Below the pieces are notes generated by a model. The model did not search any database, was not told the DNA's origin, and was given only the letters and a program-made list of their open reading frames with translations. Made by a program: the position numbers and the translations under genes. Source: Lachnospiraceae bacterium (GTDB lineage: Bacteria; Bacillota; Clostridia; Lachnospirales; Lachnospiraceae). From it: 47,432 bases of DNA. Below, one piece after another: positions 1-7,038 of the stretch. Location of the stretch: NCBI GenBank assembly GCA_017511045.1, contig JAFWLM010000110.1, positions 1-47,432 on the forward strand. The letters are read 5' to 3'. Numbering within the stretch: the stretch's first letter is position 1; each line of letters begins with the position of its first letter.

Positions 1-13
1 CCTGTGCACTCAT
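1..13 (-). CDS. 5' end of a gene running off the left edge
   Basis: Read on the minus strand there is a GGAGG ribosome binding site (positions 23-27), a 9-nt spacer and an ATG at 11-13, followed by codons for Ser-Ala-Gln before the window ends. Only four codons are visible, so no function can be given. The roughly 170-bp AT-rich gap to the hydrogenase-like gene suggests its own promoter. Confidence 0.55.
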
Positions 14-65
14 TCGTAATAACCTCCATAAAATAGTTTAAACCTAACGCAATCGCGCTATCTGC

Positions 66-97
66 TGATTAAATATTACCACAAAGTTTTTCAATAG
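66..97 (-). promoter_or_regulatory. possible promoter for the gene leaving at the left edge
   Basis: On the minus strand a TTGAAA box is followed 17 nt later by TAATCA, inside very AT-rich DNA about 55 bp ahead of the start codon at 13. The -10 match is mediocre (TAATAT also occurs nearby at a poorer spacing), so this is a tentative call. Confidence 0.3.
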
Positions 98-185
98 ATA
101 TGGAAAAAATTAATATTTTTATGATTATTGTGCATCTTTTTTCAATTCACTGCCTGTATATCGTTAAGATGCTTTCCTCCATTCA

Positions 186-1709
186 TTATTCCTGTGTAAG
201 AATATCCAGCAAATGCTGATAGGAGCTTTCCGATGCATGGGCAAGCGTAGAACCGGCCTTGTTCTTTTCCACAGCCTTTTTGGATGCTTCGATCGGCTGT
301 ACTGTTCCGGCGCCTCCAACACATCCATGCGGGCAGGCCATTCCTTCCAGAAGATATCCGTCATACTTTCCGGCCTTTGCAAGCGCAAGCATCTTCCTGC
401 AGTTATCAAGCCCCTCGGCCCTCTCCATCTTCACCTCGACATCCGGATAGCATTCTTTGATCCTGTTTGCAACAGCATCAGCAACACCGCCGCTGACAGC
501 AAAGCCCCGGGCGTCACCGCTGGCGCCATGCATTGCCGTGTCTCCCTCAATCTCTGAGAAAACGACTCCCTTCGCCTCAAACATGCCCCATACTTCTTCA
601 AAGGTTAGAACGAAATCCACCTCGGAGCGGACACTTTTCCGTCTGGCTTCAACTTTCTTTGCTGCGCACGGACCGATGAACGCGACCTGGCAATTCGGAT
701 GCTGCTGTTTGATCAGCCGCGCTGTTAGGACCATCGGTGTCAGTGCCATGGAAATATGGTTTTCCTGTCCCGGCAGAAGCTTTTTCGCCATACTGGACCA
801 TGCCGGACAGCAGGATGTTCCCATGAAAGAGAGTTTTTCCGGAACCTCTTTCACGAAGTCCTCCGCCTCCTGGATCGTACAAAGATCGGCACCGATCGCA
901 ACCTCGATGGCATCTTTAAACCCAAGTGCTTTAAATGCGTTCCGGATCTTACTCATAGACATATCAGGTCCAAACTGTCCGATGAATGCCGGCGCGATCG
1001 CAGCGTAGACCGGTGTTTCGCTCCGGATCGCCTGGATCGTCTGGAAGATCTGTGATTTATCCGCAATCGCCCCAAATGGGCAGTTAGCAAGACACATGCC
1101 GCATTTTACGCATTTTTCCTGATCGATCTTTGCCCGTCCGTATTCGTCTGAACCAACCGCGTTCATTCCGCAGGCCTTTGCGCAGGGGCGCTCAAGCCGG
1201 ACGATCGCATGATAAGGACAGGTATCGATACATTTTCCGCACTTTATGCACTTGCTTTCATCGATCACGGAACGTCCTTTTTCCGAATGGATCGCCTCCT
1301 TGGGACAGACTTCCTGGCAAGGATGTGCAAGACAGCCCTGACATTGATCTGACACCGTGACGACATTGTCCGGACAGGCGTGGCACGCAAAAGAGATCAC
1401 GTTGATCAGCGGGGGTTCATAATATGTTTCAGGCCGCACGCATTCCTCTGCTCCTAAAGAGACCGGAGCATGTTCTGCAACCGGGCGAAGATTCAGCCCC
1501 AATGCCAGACGCATCCTTTCTTTTACGATTTCTCTTTCCAGAAAGATGCTTTCACGATACGTTGAAATCTCTCCGGGAATGATGCGGTAAGGGATCTGTT
1601 CCAGTTCGGACAGAGACCCTTCCTGATAGTTATAGGAAAGTTTTGCAATCTCTGTAAAAACCCGTTTCCGGATATCACTGACTGCAGTATAAATACCACG
1701 TGTGCTCAT
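186..1709 (-). CDS. monomeric [FeFe]-hydrogenase-like iron-sulfur protein
   Basis: A 507-residue soluble protein of the [FeFe] hydrogenase family. Residues 1-105 are a family-specific helical region. Cysteine clusters follow at 123/126/131/135, 154/157/160/164 and 200/203/206/210, typical [4Fe-4S] ligands, with an additional C176/C180 pair. The C-terminal H-cluster domain keeps all three signature loops: TSCCPAW (C300, C301), GPCAAKK (C348) and MACPHGC (C459, C463). Retention of every H-cluster cysteine suggests real hydrogen chemistry, either H2 evolution or uptake with ferredoxin, or H2 sensing. L2 and L3 differ from the classic catalytic enzyme (PCTAKK, MACPGGC) and look more like the less studied group B/C proteins. 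Start: ATG with AGAGGA 10 nt upstream. It is last in a likely three-gene operon. Family is secure; subgroup and physiological role are inferred. Confidence 0.85.
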   Translation of the reverse strand: MSTRGIYTAVSDIRKRVFTEIAKLSYNYQEGSLSELEQIPYRIIPGEISTYRESIFLEREIVKERMRLALGLNLRPVAEHAPVSLGAEECVRPETYYEPPLINVISFACHACPDNVVTVSDQCQGCLAHPCQEVCPKEAIHSEKGRSVIDESKCIKCGKCIDTCPYHAIVRLERPCAKACGMNAVGSDEYGRAKIDQEKCVKCGMCLANCPFGAIADKSQIFQTIQAIRSETPVYAAIAPAFIGQFGPDMSMSKIRNAFKALGFKDAIEVAIGADLCTIQEAEDFVKEVPEKLSFMGTSCCPAWSSMAKKLLPGQENHISMALTPMVLTARLIKQQHPNCQVAFIGPCAAKKVEARRKSVRSEVDFVLTFEEVWGMFEAKGVVFSEIEGDTAMHGASGDARGFAVSGGVADAVANRIKECYPDVEVKMERAEGLDNCRKMLALAKAGKYDGYLLEGMACPHGCVGGAGTVQPIEASKKAVEKNKAGSTLAHASESSYQHLLDILTQE

Positions 1710-1763
1710 ACTCTGAATCCTCTTTTCTGTTTCTTTGTTTATGTCAACTGAATTCTATCAAAA

Positions 1764-2885
1764 TTATATCTGCTCCGAAAGAAAGTCTATCTTTTCTCCG
1801 TCGATCAATATAACTCCATAATCCCCGTTTGCTGCACTCCCGGGATTAAACAGAACTACGCCCTCTTCTTCTGACAGATGGACCCTGTGGGTGTGTCCAA
1901 AGAGCGCAGCCCTGCAGTTTTCTTTTTTCGCAAAAGCAGCAAGTTTTGCAAGGCCGTATTTGACACCCTGTTCATATCCATGAGTGATATAAAAACGGAT
2001 ACCAGCAATCTCTTTTATCAGTGTCACTGCCTCCCTGCTTTCTCTGTCGCAGTTTCCGCGCACCTGATAAAGAACAATTTCGTTTCCCAAAGGCAACGCC
2101 TCTAAATCCTTCTCTCCGTCTCCGAGGAAAAGAATCCCATCTGCGTTTTTATGCTTCTCCAGGATCTTTTTCACTTTTCCCTTCCTTCCGTGGGAATCTG
2201 AAAAAACGAGAAGCTTAAACGGCTCCTGGACCGGAGCCGCCTCTTCGCAAAGCTCGATCCCGATATCAATATTCACTTTTTCCTTCATCGCTGCTTTGGC
2301 AAGACCCTTAAAATGCCCGAACTTAAAATCACCAATGGAGACAGTGAGGTCGGACTTTACATACTTTGTTCCATATCCGCTGTCTCCGTTCAGACCGCTG
2401 TTGATATCTGCAGAGACAACATAAGCTCCGGAAGCGTTGATTGCATCGATCGCAACCGCAGCCTTTCCTCTGACATCTCCCTGAAAACCGGTTCCGAGGA
2501 TGCAGTCGAGGATCATCTTATAATCCTGAAAGACCGATTCCCACTGCTCTTCCGGAAAGAGTTTCACCGGAATTCCATGCTCTTTGCAGCGCTCAAAATA
2601 GTATCTTCCATCCTCAGAGAATTTTTCTGAGAGGAGGAAGATCGTACAGCTTACTCCGCTGCTTTGCAAAAGATCTGCAACGACATAGCCATCGCCCGCG
2701 TTGTTTCCCGAACCGCATACAACAGCAACCGGTCCGTTCCATTCCACCGCATGGAAGATCCCTTCTCCGGCCCGGTACATCAGTTCTTTTGAAGGAATCT
2801 TATTTGCGATCGTCCACGCATCGCTGTCCCGCATCACCTGTACAGACACAGCTTTATTGACCGCCTTCCTGCTCTTTTCTTTCAT
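1764..2885 (-). CDS. NAD(P)H-hydrate epimerase / YfcE-type phosphodiesterase fusion
   Basis: A single 373-residue frame with two enzyme domains. Residues 1-215 are a YjeF_N (NnrE) domain that epimerises damaged R-NAD(P)HX to the S form; visible motifs are GSGNNAGDGY (58-67), LGTGFQGD (130-137) and SADINSGLNGDSG (158-170). Residues 222-373 are a YfcE/MJ0936 metallophosphoesterase with the binuclear-metal set SDSHG (D230, H232), GDGE (D256), GNCD (N278), THG (H302), GHTH (H331, H333) and a terminal NPGS. The usual partner of NnrE is the YjeF_C dehydratase, which is absent here. The gene starts 21 bp after the LysM lipoprotein and ends 54 bp before the hydrogenase-like gene, so the three are probably co-transcribed. 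GAGG lies 12 nt before the ATG. Domain calls are firm; the reason for the fusion is unknown. Confidence 0.85.
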   Translation of the reverse strand: MKEKSRKAVNKAVSVQVMRDSDAWTIANKIPSKELMYRAGEGIFHAVEWNGPVAVVCGSGNNAGDGYVVADLLQSSGVSCTIFLLSEKFSEDGRYYFERCKEHGIPVKLFPEEQWESVFQDYKMILDCILGTGFQGDVRGKAAVAIDAINASGAYVVSADINSGLNGDSGYGTKYVKSDLTVSIGDFKFGHFKGLAKAAMKEKVNIDIGIELCEEAAPVQEPFKLLVFSDSHGRKGKVKKILEKHKNADGILFLGDGEKDLEALPLGNEIVLYQVRGNCDRESREAVTLIKEIAGIRFYITHGYEQGVKYGLAKLAAFAKKENCRAALFGHTHRVHLSEEEGVVLFNPGSAANGDYGVILIDGEKIDFLSEQI

Positions 2886-2906
2886 CTGGCCGTTTTTCCT
2901 CTTTCT

Positions 2907-3611
2907 TTATTTCTTATTTGGAACCTGAAGCACTTCTCCTGGGAATAGATATTTTGCATATTCGATCACATCATCAAACTGATAGCCATGTGCCTGGGCA
3001 GTCTCAATGATGACCGCCTGGTTTAGGATCGCCAGCTCTTTGGTTGAGATCCCATACTTCTCTGCAATGCTGTGAATGGAATCTCCTTCCTGAACAGTAT
3101 AAGTCGTCAGACTATCATCAGCTGCCTTCACTAAAATGACTTCGTTTGCGATTCCGGAACCTTCCAGAGCCTCTGCCATACGTGCATCTGAGTCTCCCTC
3201 AGAGGAGGAAGTAGTTACAGAGCCTTTAATAAAGCTGAACGTGATCTGCCCTTCGCTTAGTTCCATTGTTCCTTCATAGGAGAAGCTGACATTTTCATTC
3301 TCCACATCTTTGCCTTGGATACTATATTCGGCTTTTCCGTCCTGAATCAAAGTTTTGCCCTGCTCCTGATAAAGAGTATGGTTATCGAACACGTCTGTAA
3401 AGGTCCAGTCCATCTCTCCGTCAACAATACTGCGCACAGTAATTGTAAGAATTCCGCCCCATGGATCCTGTCCGGAAAACTGTGTTCCAACATACTCTGC
3501 ATACGCATCATCGGAAACCGGAAGTTTCTCATTTTCTGAGCCGCCGCAGGCTGCCAGGATGAATGCAGTCATTACGATCACGGAAGCAATAAACAATACA
3601 CCTTTTTTCAT
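2907..3611 (-). CDS. LysM-domain lipoprotein
   Basis: A 234-residue exported lipoprotein. The N-terminus is basic (MKKG), then a hydrophobic stretch and a lipobox LAAC with the modified cysteine at about residue 22, followed by a Gly/Ser/Glu-rich linker. Residues about 35-145 form a beta-rich region I do not recognise. The C-terminus (about 170-232) is a LysM peptidoglycan-binding module opening TYTVQEGDSIHSIAEKYG and ending LFPGEVLQVPNK. The likely role is an outer-face cell-wall-associated lipoprotein. It is first in the operon with the epimerase fusion and the hydrogenase-like gene, and has its own promoter. AAGGAAA precedes the ATG. Confidence 0.8.
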   Translation of the reverse strand: MKKGVLFIASVIVMTAFILAACGGSENEKLPVSDDAYAEYVGTQFSGQDPWGGILTITVRSIVDGEMDWTFTDVFDNHTLYQEQGKTLIQDGKAEYSIQGKDVENENVSFSYEGTMELSEGQITFSFIKGSVTTSSSEGDSDARMAEALEGSGIANEVILVKAADDSLTTYTVQEGDSIHSIAEKYGISTKELAILNQAVIIETAQAHGYQFDDVIEYAKYLFPGEVLQVPNKK

Positions 3612-3668
3612 TTCTCGTTTTTCCTTTCGAATCTATGCCAATGCGATCGCACCGATCTTCGGAAAAAA

Positions 3669-3697
3669 ATTATAATATACTTTTTCTTTCCGAACAA
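3669..3697 (-). promoter_or_regulatory. promoter of the LysM lipoprotein operon
   Basis: Minus-strand TTGTTC (3692-3697), 17-nt spacer and perfect TATAAT (3669-3674), about 58 bp upstream of the lipoprotein start. This is a standard sigma-A layout. Confidence 0.6.
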
Positions 3698-3708
3698 TTC
3701 CGGATAAC

Positions 3709-3734
3709 AAAAAAGGACTTCCAATCGGAAGCCC
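3709..3734 (-). terminator. terminator of the alpha/beta hydrolase gene
   Basis: On the minus strand an 8-bp stem (3715-3722 with 3727-3734, one mismatch) is followed by a run of six T. It lies 20 bp after the hydrolase stop codon. Confidence 0.7.
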
Positions 3735-3754
3735 CCTGATGCGAAGCCACTTGG

Positions 3755-4747
3755 CTATTTCAGATATTCCGTGAAGAATTGTTCAATCTTGTCAAACGGG
3801 ATCACGTCCAGATTATCATAAAGATCTGTATGAACCGCATTCGGAATGATCATCAGTTCCTTGTTGTCTGTATACTTGCTGTCTTTCGTCATATTTTCAT
3901 ATGCCTCTTTTCCAAGATAGCAAGAGTGCGCTTTCTCACCATGGATTATAAGGACAGCACTTCTGATCTCTTTGGAATACTGCAGGATTGGCTGATTAAT
4001 AAATGACTGGCACCCTGTCACATTCCATCCCTCATTTGAGTTCAGGGAACGTTCATGATATGCGCGTCCTTTATAATACTCACTATAATCTTTCACGAAA
4101 AACGGTACTTCTTCCGGAACCGGCAGCGGAAGGCATCCTCCTGCGCGTTTATAAGAACCGCTTTTACAATCTTCCAAACGCTGCTCGCACATAGCCTTCT
4201 TTTTCTCAAATCGTTGCTCTTCAGAATCTTCAGAATCAAAATATCCTTTGGCATTGACACGCGTCATGTCATACATCGTTGAAGCTACCGTAGCTTTTAT
4301 TCTTGTATCAAGAGCTGCTGTATTAAGGGCCATACCGCCCCAGCCGCAAATTCCTATGATTCCGATACGCTCCTTATCGACCTTGTCATTCAGGGAAAGA
4401 AAATCCACAGCTGCCATAAAATCTTCAGTATTGATATCCGGGGAAGCCATATATCTCGGCTGACCACCGCTTTCACCTGTAAAAGAAGGATCAAATGCAA
4501 TTGTCAGGAATCCTCTTTCTGCCATGATCTGAGCATAAAGACCCGAGCATTGCTCTTTCACCGCGCCGAACGGACCGGATACTGCAATGGCTGGAAGTTT
4601 CCCTTCTGCACCCTTGGGAACATACATATCTGCTGCTAAGGTGATTCCATATCTATTATCAAATGTCACTTTACTATGGTCTACCATATCACTCTTCGGA
4701 AAAGTTTTATCCCATTCTGTTACCAGATTCAGTTTTTCCATGTTCAT
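3755..4747 (-). CDS. alpha/beta hydrolase, dienelactone-hydrolase-like, with cysteine nucleophile
   Basis: A 330-residue cytoplasmic alpha/beta hydrolase of the YcjY/dienelactone-hydrolase group. It shows the early strand LPAIAVSGPFG (51-61), the FDPSFTGESGG region (85-95), the nucleophile elbow GICGWGG with Cys134 in place of the usual Ser, and a late His306 (NAVHTD) as base. A Cys nucleophile is known in dienelactone hydrolases but unusual for most esterases. The substrate cannot be read from the sequence. GGAGG sits 4 nt before the first ATG and 10 nt before a second ATG two codons later, so the start could be 4741. It diverges from a MerR regulator and is probably its target, which suggests a stress or detoxification role. 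Confidence 0.8.
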   Translation of the reverse strand: MNMEKLNLVTEWDKTFPKSDMVDHSKVTFDNRYGITLAADMYVPKGAEGKLPAIAVSGPFGAVKEQCSGLYAQIMAERGFLTIAFDPSFTGESGGQPRYMASPDINTEDFMAAVDFLSLNDKVDKERIGIIGICGWGGMALNTAALDTRIKATVASTMYDMTRVNAKGYFDSEDSEEQRFEKKKAMCEQRLEDCKSGSYKRAGGCLPLPVPEEVPFFVKDYSEYYKGRAYHERSLNSNEGWNVTGCQSFINQPILQYSKEIRSAVLIIHGEKAHSCYLGKEAYENMTKDSKYTDNKELMIIPNAVHTDLYDNLDVIPFDKIEQFFTEYLK

Positions 4748-4766
4748 TATTCCTCCGTTCTCTTCA

Positions 4767-4795
4767 TTGTTTTTTAACTGTCATCATGATATAAT
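4767..4795 (+). promoter_or_regulatory. probable merR promoter
   Basis: Plus-strand TTGTTT (4767-4772), 17-nt spacer and TATAAT (4790-4795). The predicted RNA would start at about 4802, just ahead of the operator dyad, so the bound regulator could also repress its own gene. Confidence 0.5.
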
Positions 4796-4798
4796 TAA

Positions 4799-4829
4799 AT
4801 TATAAAACCTAAACTTGACTTTAGGTCAA
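4799..4829 (-). promoter_or_regulatory. MerR-type promoter of the hydrolase with operator in a 19-bp spacer
   Basis: Minus-strand TTGACC (4824-4829) and TATAAT (4799-4804) are separated by 19 bp instead of 17, the hallmark of promoters that MerR proteins activate by DNA distortion. The spacer holds the dyad CCTAAA-N6-TTTAGG (4808-4825). An overlapping dyad CTTGAC-N5-GTCAAG spans 4814-4830. The elements are read directly; the regulation is inferred. Confidence 0.8.
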
Positions 4830-4853
4830 GAACTTTATAAAAAGGAGTTATTT

Positions 4854-5291
4854 ATGTATACGATCGGACAAGTCGCTGAAAGGTTTCAGTTACCCATATC
4901 CACACTTCGGTACTATGACAAAGAAGGTCTGCTCCCAGGTATTGAACGCAAATCTGGAAGACGCCTCTTCAGTGATGTTGAAATTGAAGCTCTGCATGTG
5001 ATCGAATGTCTGAAGGCATCCGGGCTGGAAATCAGAGAGATCAGACAATTTATGAAATGGTGCATCGAAGGTGCGGAAACTTATGGTAAACGAAAAGAGT
5101 TGTTTGAAGCCAGAAAAAAAGCAGTGGAAGAAGAAATGACAAGGCTACAGAAAACTCTGGATTTAATCCGTTTCAAGTGCTGGTACTATGAGCAGGCGAT
5201 AAAAGACGGTACAGAAGAAAAGCTTCAAGCGATGATTCCGGATAAACTGCCGAAAAAACTCCGGGAACTTTATGACAACGGGCATCAATAA
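4854..5291 (+). CDS. MerR family transcriptional regulator
   Basis: A 145-residue regulator with an N-terminal winged helix-turn-helix: IGQVAERFQLPISTLRYYDKEG is split over residues 4-25, then GRRLFSDVEIEAL and a short effector-side helix. A coiled coil for dimerisation follows at about 75-115. The ATG at 4854 is chosen because AAAGGAG ends 7 nt upstream. The longer frame would begin at a TTG inside the operator. The C-terminal part is short and has no conserved metal-binding cysteine cluster (only single Cys residues), so it more likely senses an organic or electrophilic signal than a metal. It faces the alpha/beta hydrolase across a shared control region. Confidence 0.85.
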   Translation: MYTIGQVAERFQLPISTLRYYDKEGLLPGIERKSGRRLFSDVEIEALHVIECLKASGLEIREIRQFMKWCIEGAETYGKRKELFEARKKAVEEEMTRLQKTLDLIRFKCWYYEQAIKDGTEEKLQAMIPDKLPKKLRELYDNGHQ

Positions 5292-5293
5292 AA

Positions 5294-5315
5294 AAGGACT
5301 TCCGCTTGGAAGTCC
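5294..5315 (+). terminator. hairpin terminator after merR
   Basis: GGACTTCC and GGAAGTCC pair perfectly around a 4-nt loop (core 5296-5315). It is followed by TTTAAT on the plus strand and preceded by an A-run, so it can act in both directions. The stop codon of merR lies just upstream. Confidence 0.65.
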
Positions 5316-5326
5316 TTTAATCATTC

Positions 5327-5347
5327 GAGCGATAGACGGGGCTCGAA
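5327..5347 (-). repeat. 21-bp copy of the tRNA-Gly 3' end (att-like remnant)
   Basis: Identical over 21 bp to 8293-8313, which is the T-arm/acceptor 3' end of the intact tRNA-Gly gene, and in the same orientation. The rest of the tRNA is absent on the left of this copy and beyond it. A direct repeat of a tRNA 3' end flanking a gene cassette is the usual footprint of tRNA-targeted site-specific integration. A decayed tandem tRNA-Gly copy is the alternative. Confidence 0.7.
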
Positions 5348-5419
5348 GGATAGCAGAAACAGGCCTAAACCCTAATAAATAAAGGAGATGTGCATTCTCA
5401 GTCTGGGAATTTATAATAT

Positions 5420-5482
5420 TTGCACTTCAAAAATGTGCAAAGATCAGTTGTCCGCAAATTGTGGACAGCTGATCTTTTTTTG
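5420..5482 (+). terminator. strong orphan hairpin with T-run, possibly end of a small RNA
   Basis: A 13-bp stem with one G-U pair (5439-5451 with 5461-5473) and a 9-nt loop is followed by seven T. A weaker 7-bp hairpin (TTTGCAC...GTGCAAA, about 5419-5441) lies just upstream. No convincing gene precedes it: merR already has a terminator at 5294-5315. It may end an unannotated short RNA starting after about 5350, or a degraded gene. The frame through this stretch lacks an ATG after the AAAGGAG at 5382. Confidence 0.55.
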
Positions 5483-5571
5483 CAATGCTCTTTTTATGAA
5501 AGATAAAACATCTATAAAGGAAGAAGTAATCCCAGAACTATTCTACCGATCATGTTAATTATTCTCCACCC

Positions 5572-6165
5572 TCATTTACTGAACTCTTTTTTTAATGCCA
5601 ATCCCATTTGAAACGCATCTGCAAGCGGCTTTCCGATTTCAAGATAGCGGACCTGCTCCTCATCGTAGATGATTGGTTTCAGTTTTTCCAGAACCACTTT
5701 ATCTTTTCCATTCAAAATATCTTCATCTGCCAGAATTCGTTTCACTTCCCCCGTCACTTGCATATGGCTTCCAACTGTTACACTATGAACGATTTCACAT
5801 TCTAAAGATAAACGTAGTTCATTAATGATTGGCGCATGAACGTTTTTGGCGTCTGACACTGTGAAACCAATATTACTCAGTTTATCCGTATGATAGCCGG
5901 ATTCTACCCCAAGATAGTCCGCCTCTTTCACTTGATCAACACCCGGAAATCCAAGAACAAATGCTTTGCTCTGCAACATTGCCTTCAGCGTTTTCCTTTT
6001 CTGGCTTGCGTTGATTGCAATGGTCACACAAGGCGGCACATGGCTGCTCACCATATAAAAAGCCAGTGTGCAGGCTTCTGCCTTTCTCTCCTCATCATAC
6101 GCCGATACGATTACAGTTTCCGTCGGTGATACAACGGCATGCATTCTTAACTCTTTCTTTGACAT
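5572..6165 (-). CDS. flavin reductase family protein
   Basis: A 197-residue FMN-binding split-barrel protein of the flavin reductase (DIM6/NTAB) family. The fold is recognised from the N-terminal PTETVIVSAYDEERKAEACTLAF pattern (split over 13-36), the SSHVPPCVTIAINASQKRKTLKAM segment and the central KAFVLGFPG. These proteins bind FMN and either reduce free flavin with NAD(P)H or carry electrons. It is last of three probable co-transcribed genes, 20 bp after the EFR1 gene, so the EFR1 protein or ferredoxin may be its partner. The ribosome site is weak (AGAGAG). Substrate unknown. Confidence 0.8.
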   Translation of the reverse strand: MSKKELRMHAVVSPTETVIVSAYDEERKAEACTLAFYMVSSHVPPCVTIAINASQKRKTLKAMLQSKAFVLGFPGVDQVKEADYLGVESGYHTDKLSNIGFTVSDAKNVHAPIINELRLSLECEIVHSVTVGSHMQVTGEVKRILADEDILNGKDKVVLEKLKPIIYDEEQVRYLEIGKPLADAFQMGLALKKEFSK

Positions 6166-6185
6166 AACTTCTCTCTTTCAGATTA

Positions 6186-6947
6186 TTATTCGTTTGCCTT
6201 TATTATATCGCTTAATGATATAAATTTATTTCTAAAATGCGTGGCTCCGGCTTCTAATTCCATATGGATTGCACTTTTCGGACAATTATGCAGGCAGGCG
6301 TAGCAGACTTCACAATGATCCGAAAACTGTACTGCCTCCTCTGTGACCGTGATATTATTTGCCGGACAAACCTTTGCACAGATTCCACAGCGGATGCAGG
6401 CATCATTCACCGTATACCCTAAGGCGGTATCTTTCTTGAGAATTCCAGCTGCATGAGTCCTTGTCCAATGCTCCATCTCTGCAAGGTTTTCTTCTGTCGG
6501 AAGTACCTGCTTGAGTTTGCGTTCTGATATATCTTTCACAACCTGCGCAATCTGGCCTTCCACATTCTTTTCCGGAAGTGTTTCGATCTGTTCTTTCTGA
6601 TCGAAAAACGGAAGATAATTATCAACCATCTGTATTGCATTGATGTATTTGAGATCCAATCCCTTCTTTTCAGAAACAACAGCTACATGCGTAAATGCTT
6701 CCGCATAGCCCATACCATAGGTGTAAATGAAGAAAAAATACTCCGTTTTTATCTCAGCCTTTTCCAAAAACGCTTTGACCATCATCGGCATCTCAACCGC
6801 ATAAACGGGCGCCACAATGCCAACCGCATCATCTTCGATCACGATCTTTTCCTGCCGCATAAGCTGTGGTATCGAAAGCAGTGTTCCTCCGATACGCCGC
6901 GCCACATACAGACAGTTACCCGTTCCCGTAAAATAGCAAATCGTCAT
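6186..6947 (-). CDS. EFR1-type flavodoxin/ferredoxin fusion protein
   Basis: A 253-residue electron-transfer protein. Residues 1-150 are flavodoxin-like, with the FMN phosphate loop FTGTGN at 6-11 and the APVYAVEMP segment. Two [4Fe-4S] motifs follow: C184/C187/C190/C194 (CIRCGICAKVCP) and C212/C215/C218/C222 (CEVCYACLHNCP). This is the EFR1 family architecture common in gut Clostridia. The role is cytoplasmic electron shuttling, exact partner unknown. AAAGGAT precedes the ATG. The adjacent flavin reductase and bacterioferritin-like genes suggest a small redox or iron module. Confidence 0.88.
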   Translation of the reverse strand: MTICYFTGTGNCLYVARRIGGTLLSIPQLMRQEKIVIEDDAVGIVAPVYAVEMPMMVKAFLEKAEIKTEYFFFIYTYGMGYAEAFTHVAVVSEKKGLDLKYINAIQMVDNYLPFFDQKEQIETLPEKNVEGQIAQVVKDISERKLKQVLPTEENLAEMEHWTRTHAAGILKKDTALGYTVNDACIRCGICAKVCPANNITVTEEAVQFSDHCEVCYACLHNCPKSAIHMELEAGATHFRNKFISLSDIIKANE

Positions 6948-6986
6948 GTTGATCCTTTCGTTTAAAAAACTGCCTCGTTAACAACG

Positions 6987-7010
6987 GGGACGGTTCTGAA
7001 GAACCGTCCC
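6987..7010. repeat. REP-like perfect palindrome
   Basis: A 10-bp perfect stem GGGACGGTTC / GAACCGTCCC with a TGAA loop lies between the ferritin-like and EFR1 genes. No T-run follows on either strand, so it is unlikely to be a simple terminator. Palindromes with this core are, to my knowledge, scattered in many Clostridia genomes as REP-like elements. Here it may stabilise or process the mRNA between two cistrons. Confidence 0.55.
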
Positions 7011-7038
7011 TCATACCATGGTTTTCGATTGTCGCTTT

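Noticed and set aside
5391-5557. Open frame after AAAGGAG at 5382
   Set aside because: It has no ATG, GTG or TTG at a suitable distance and is crossed by a strong terminator hairpin.
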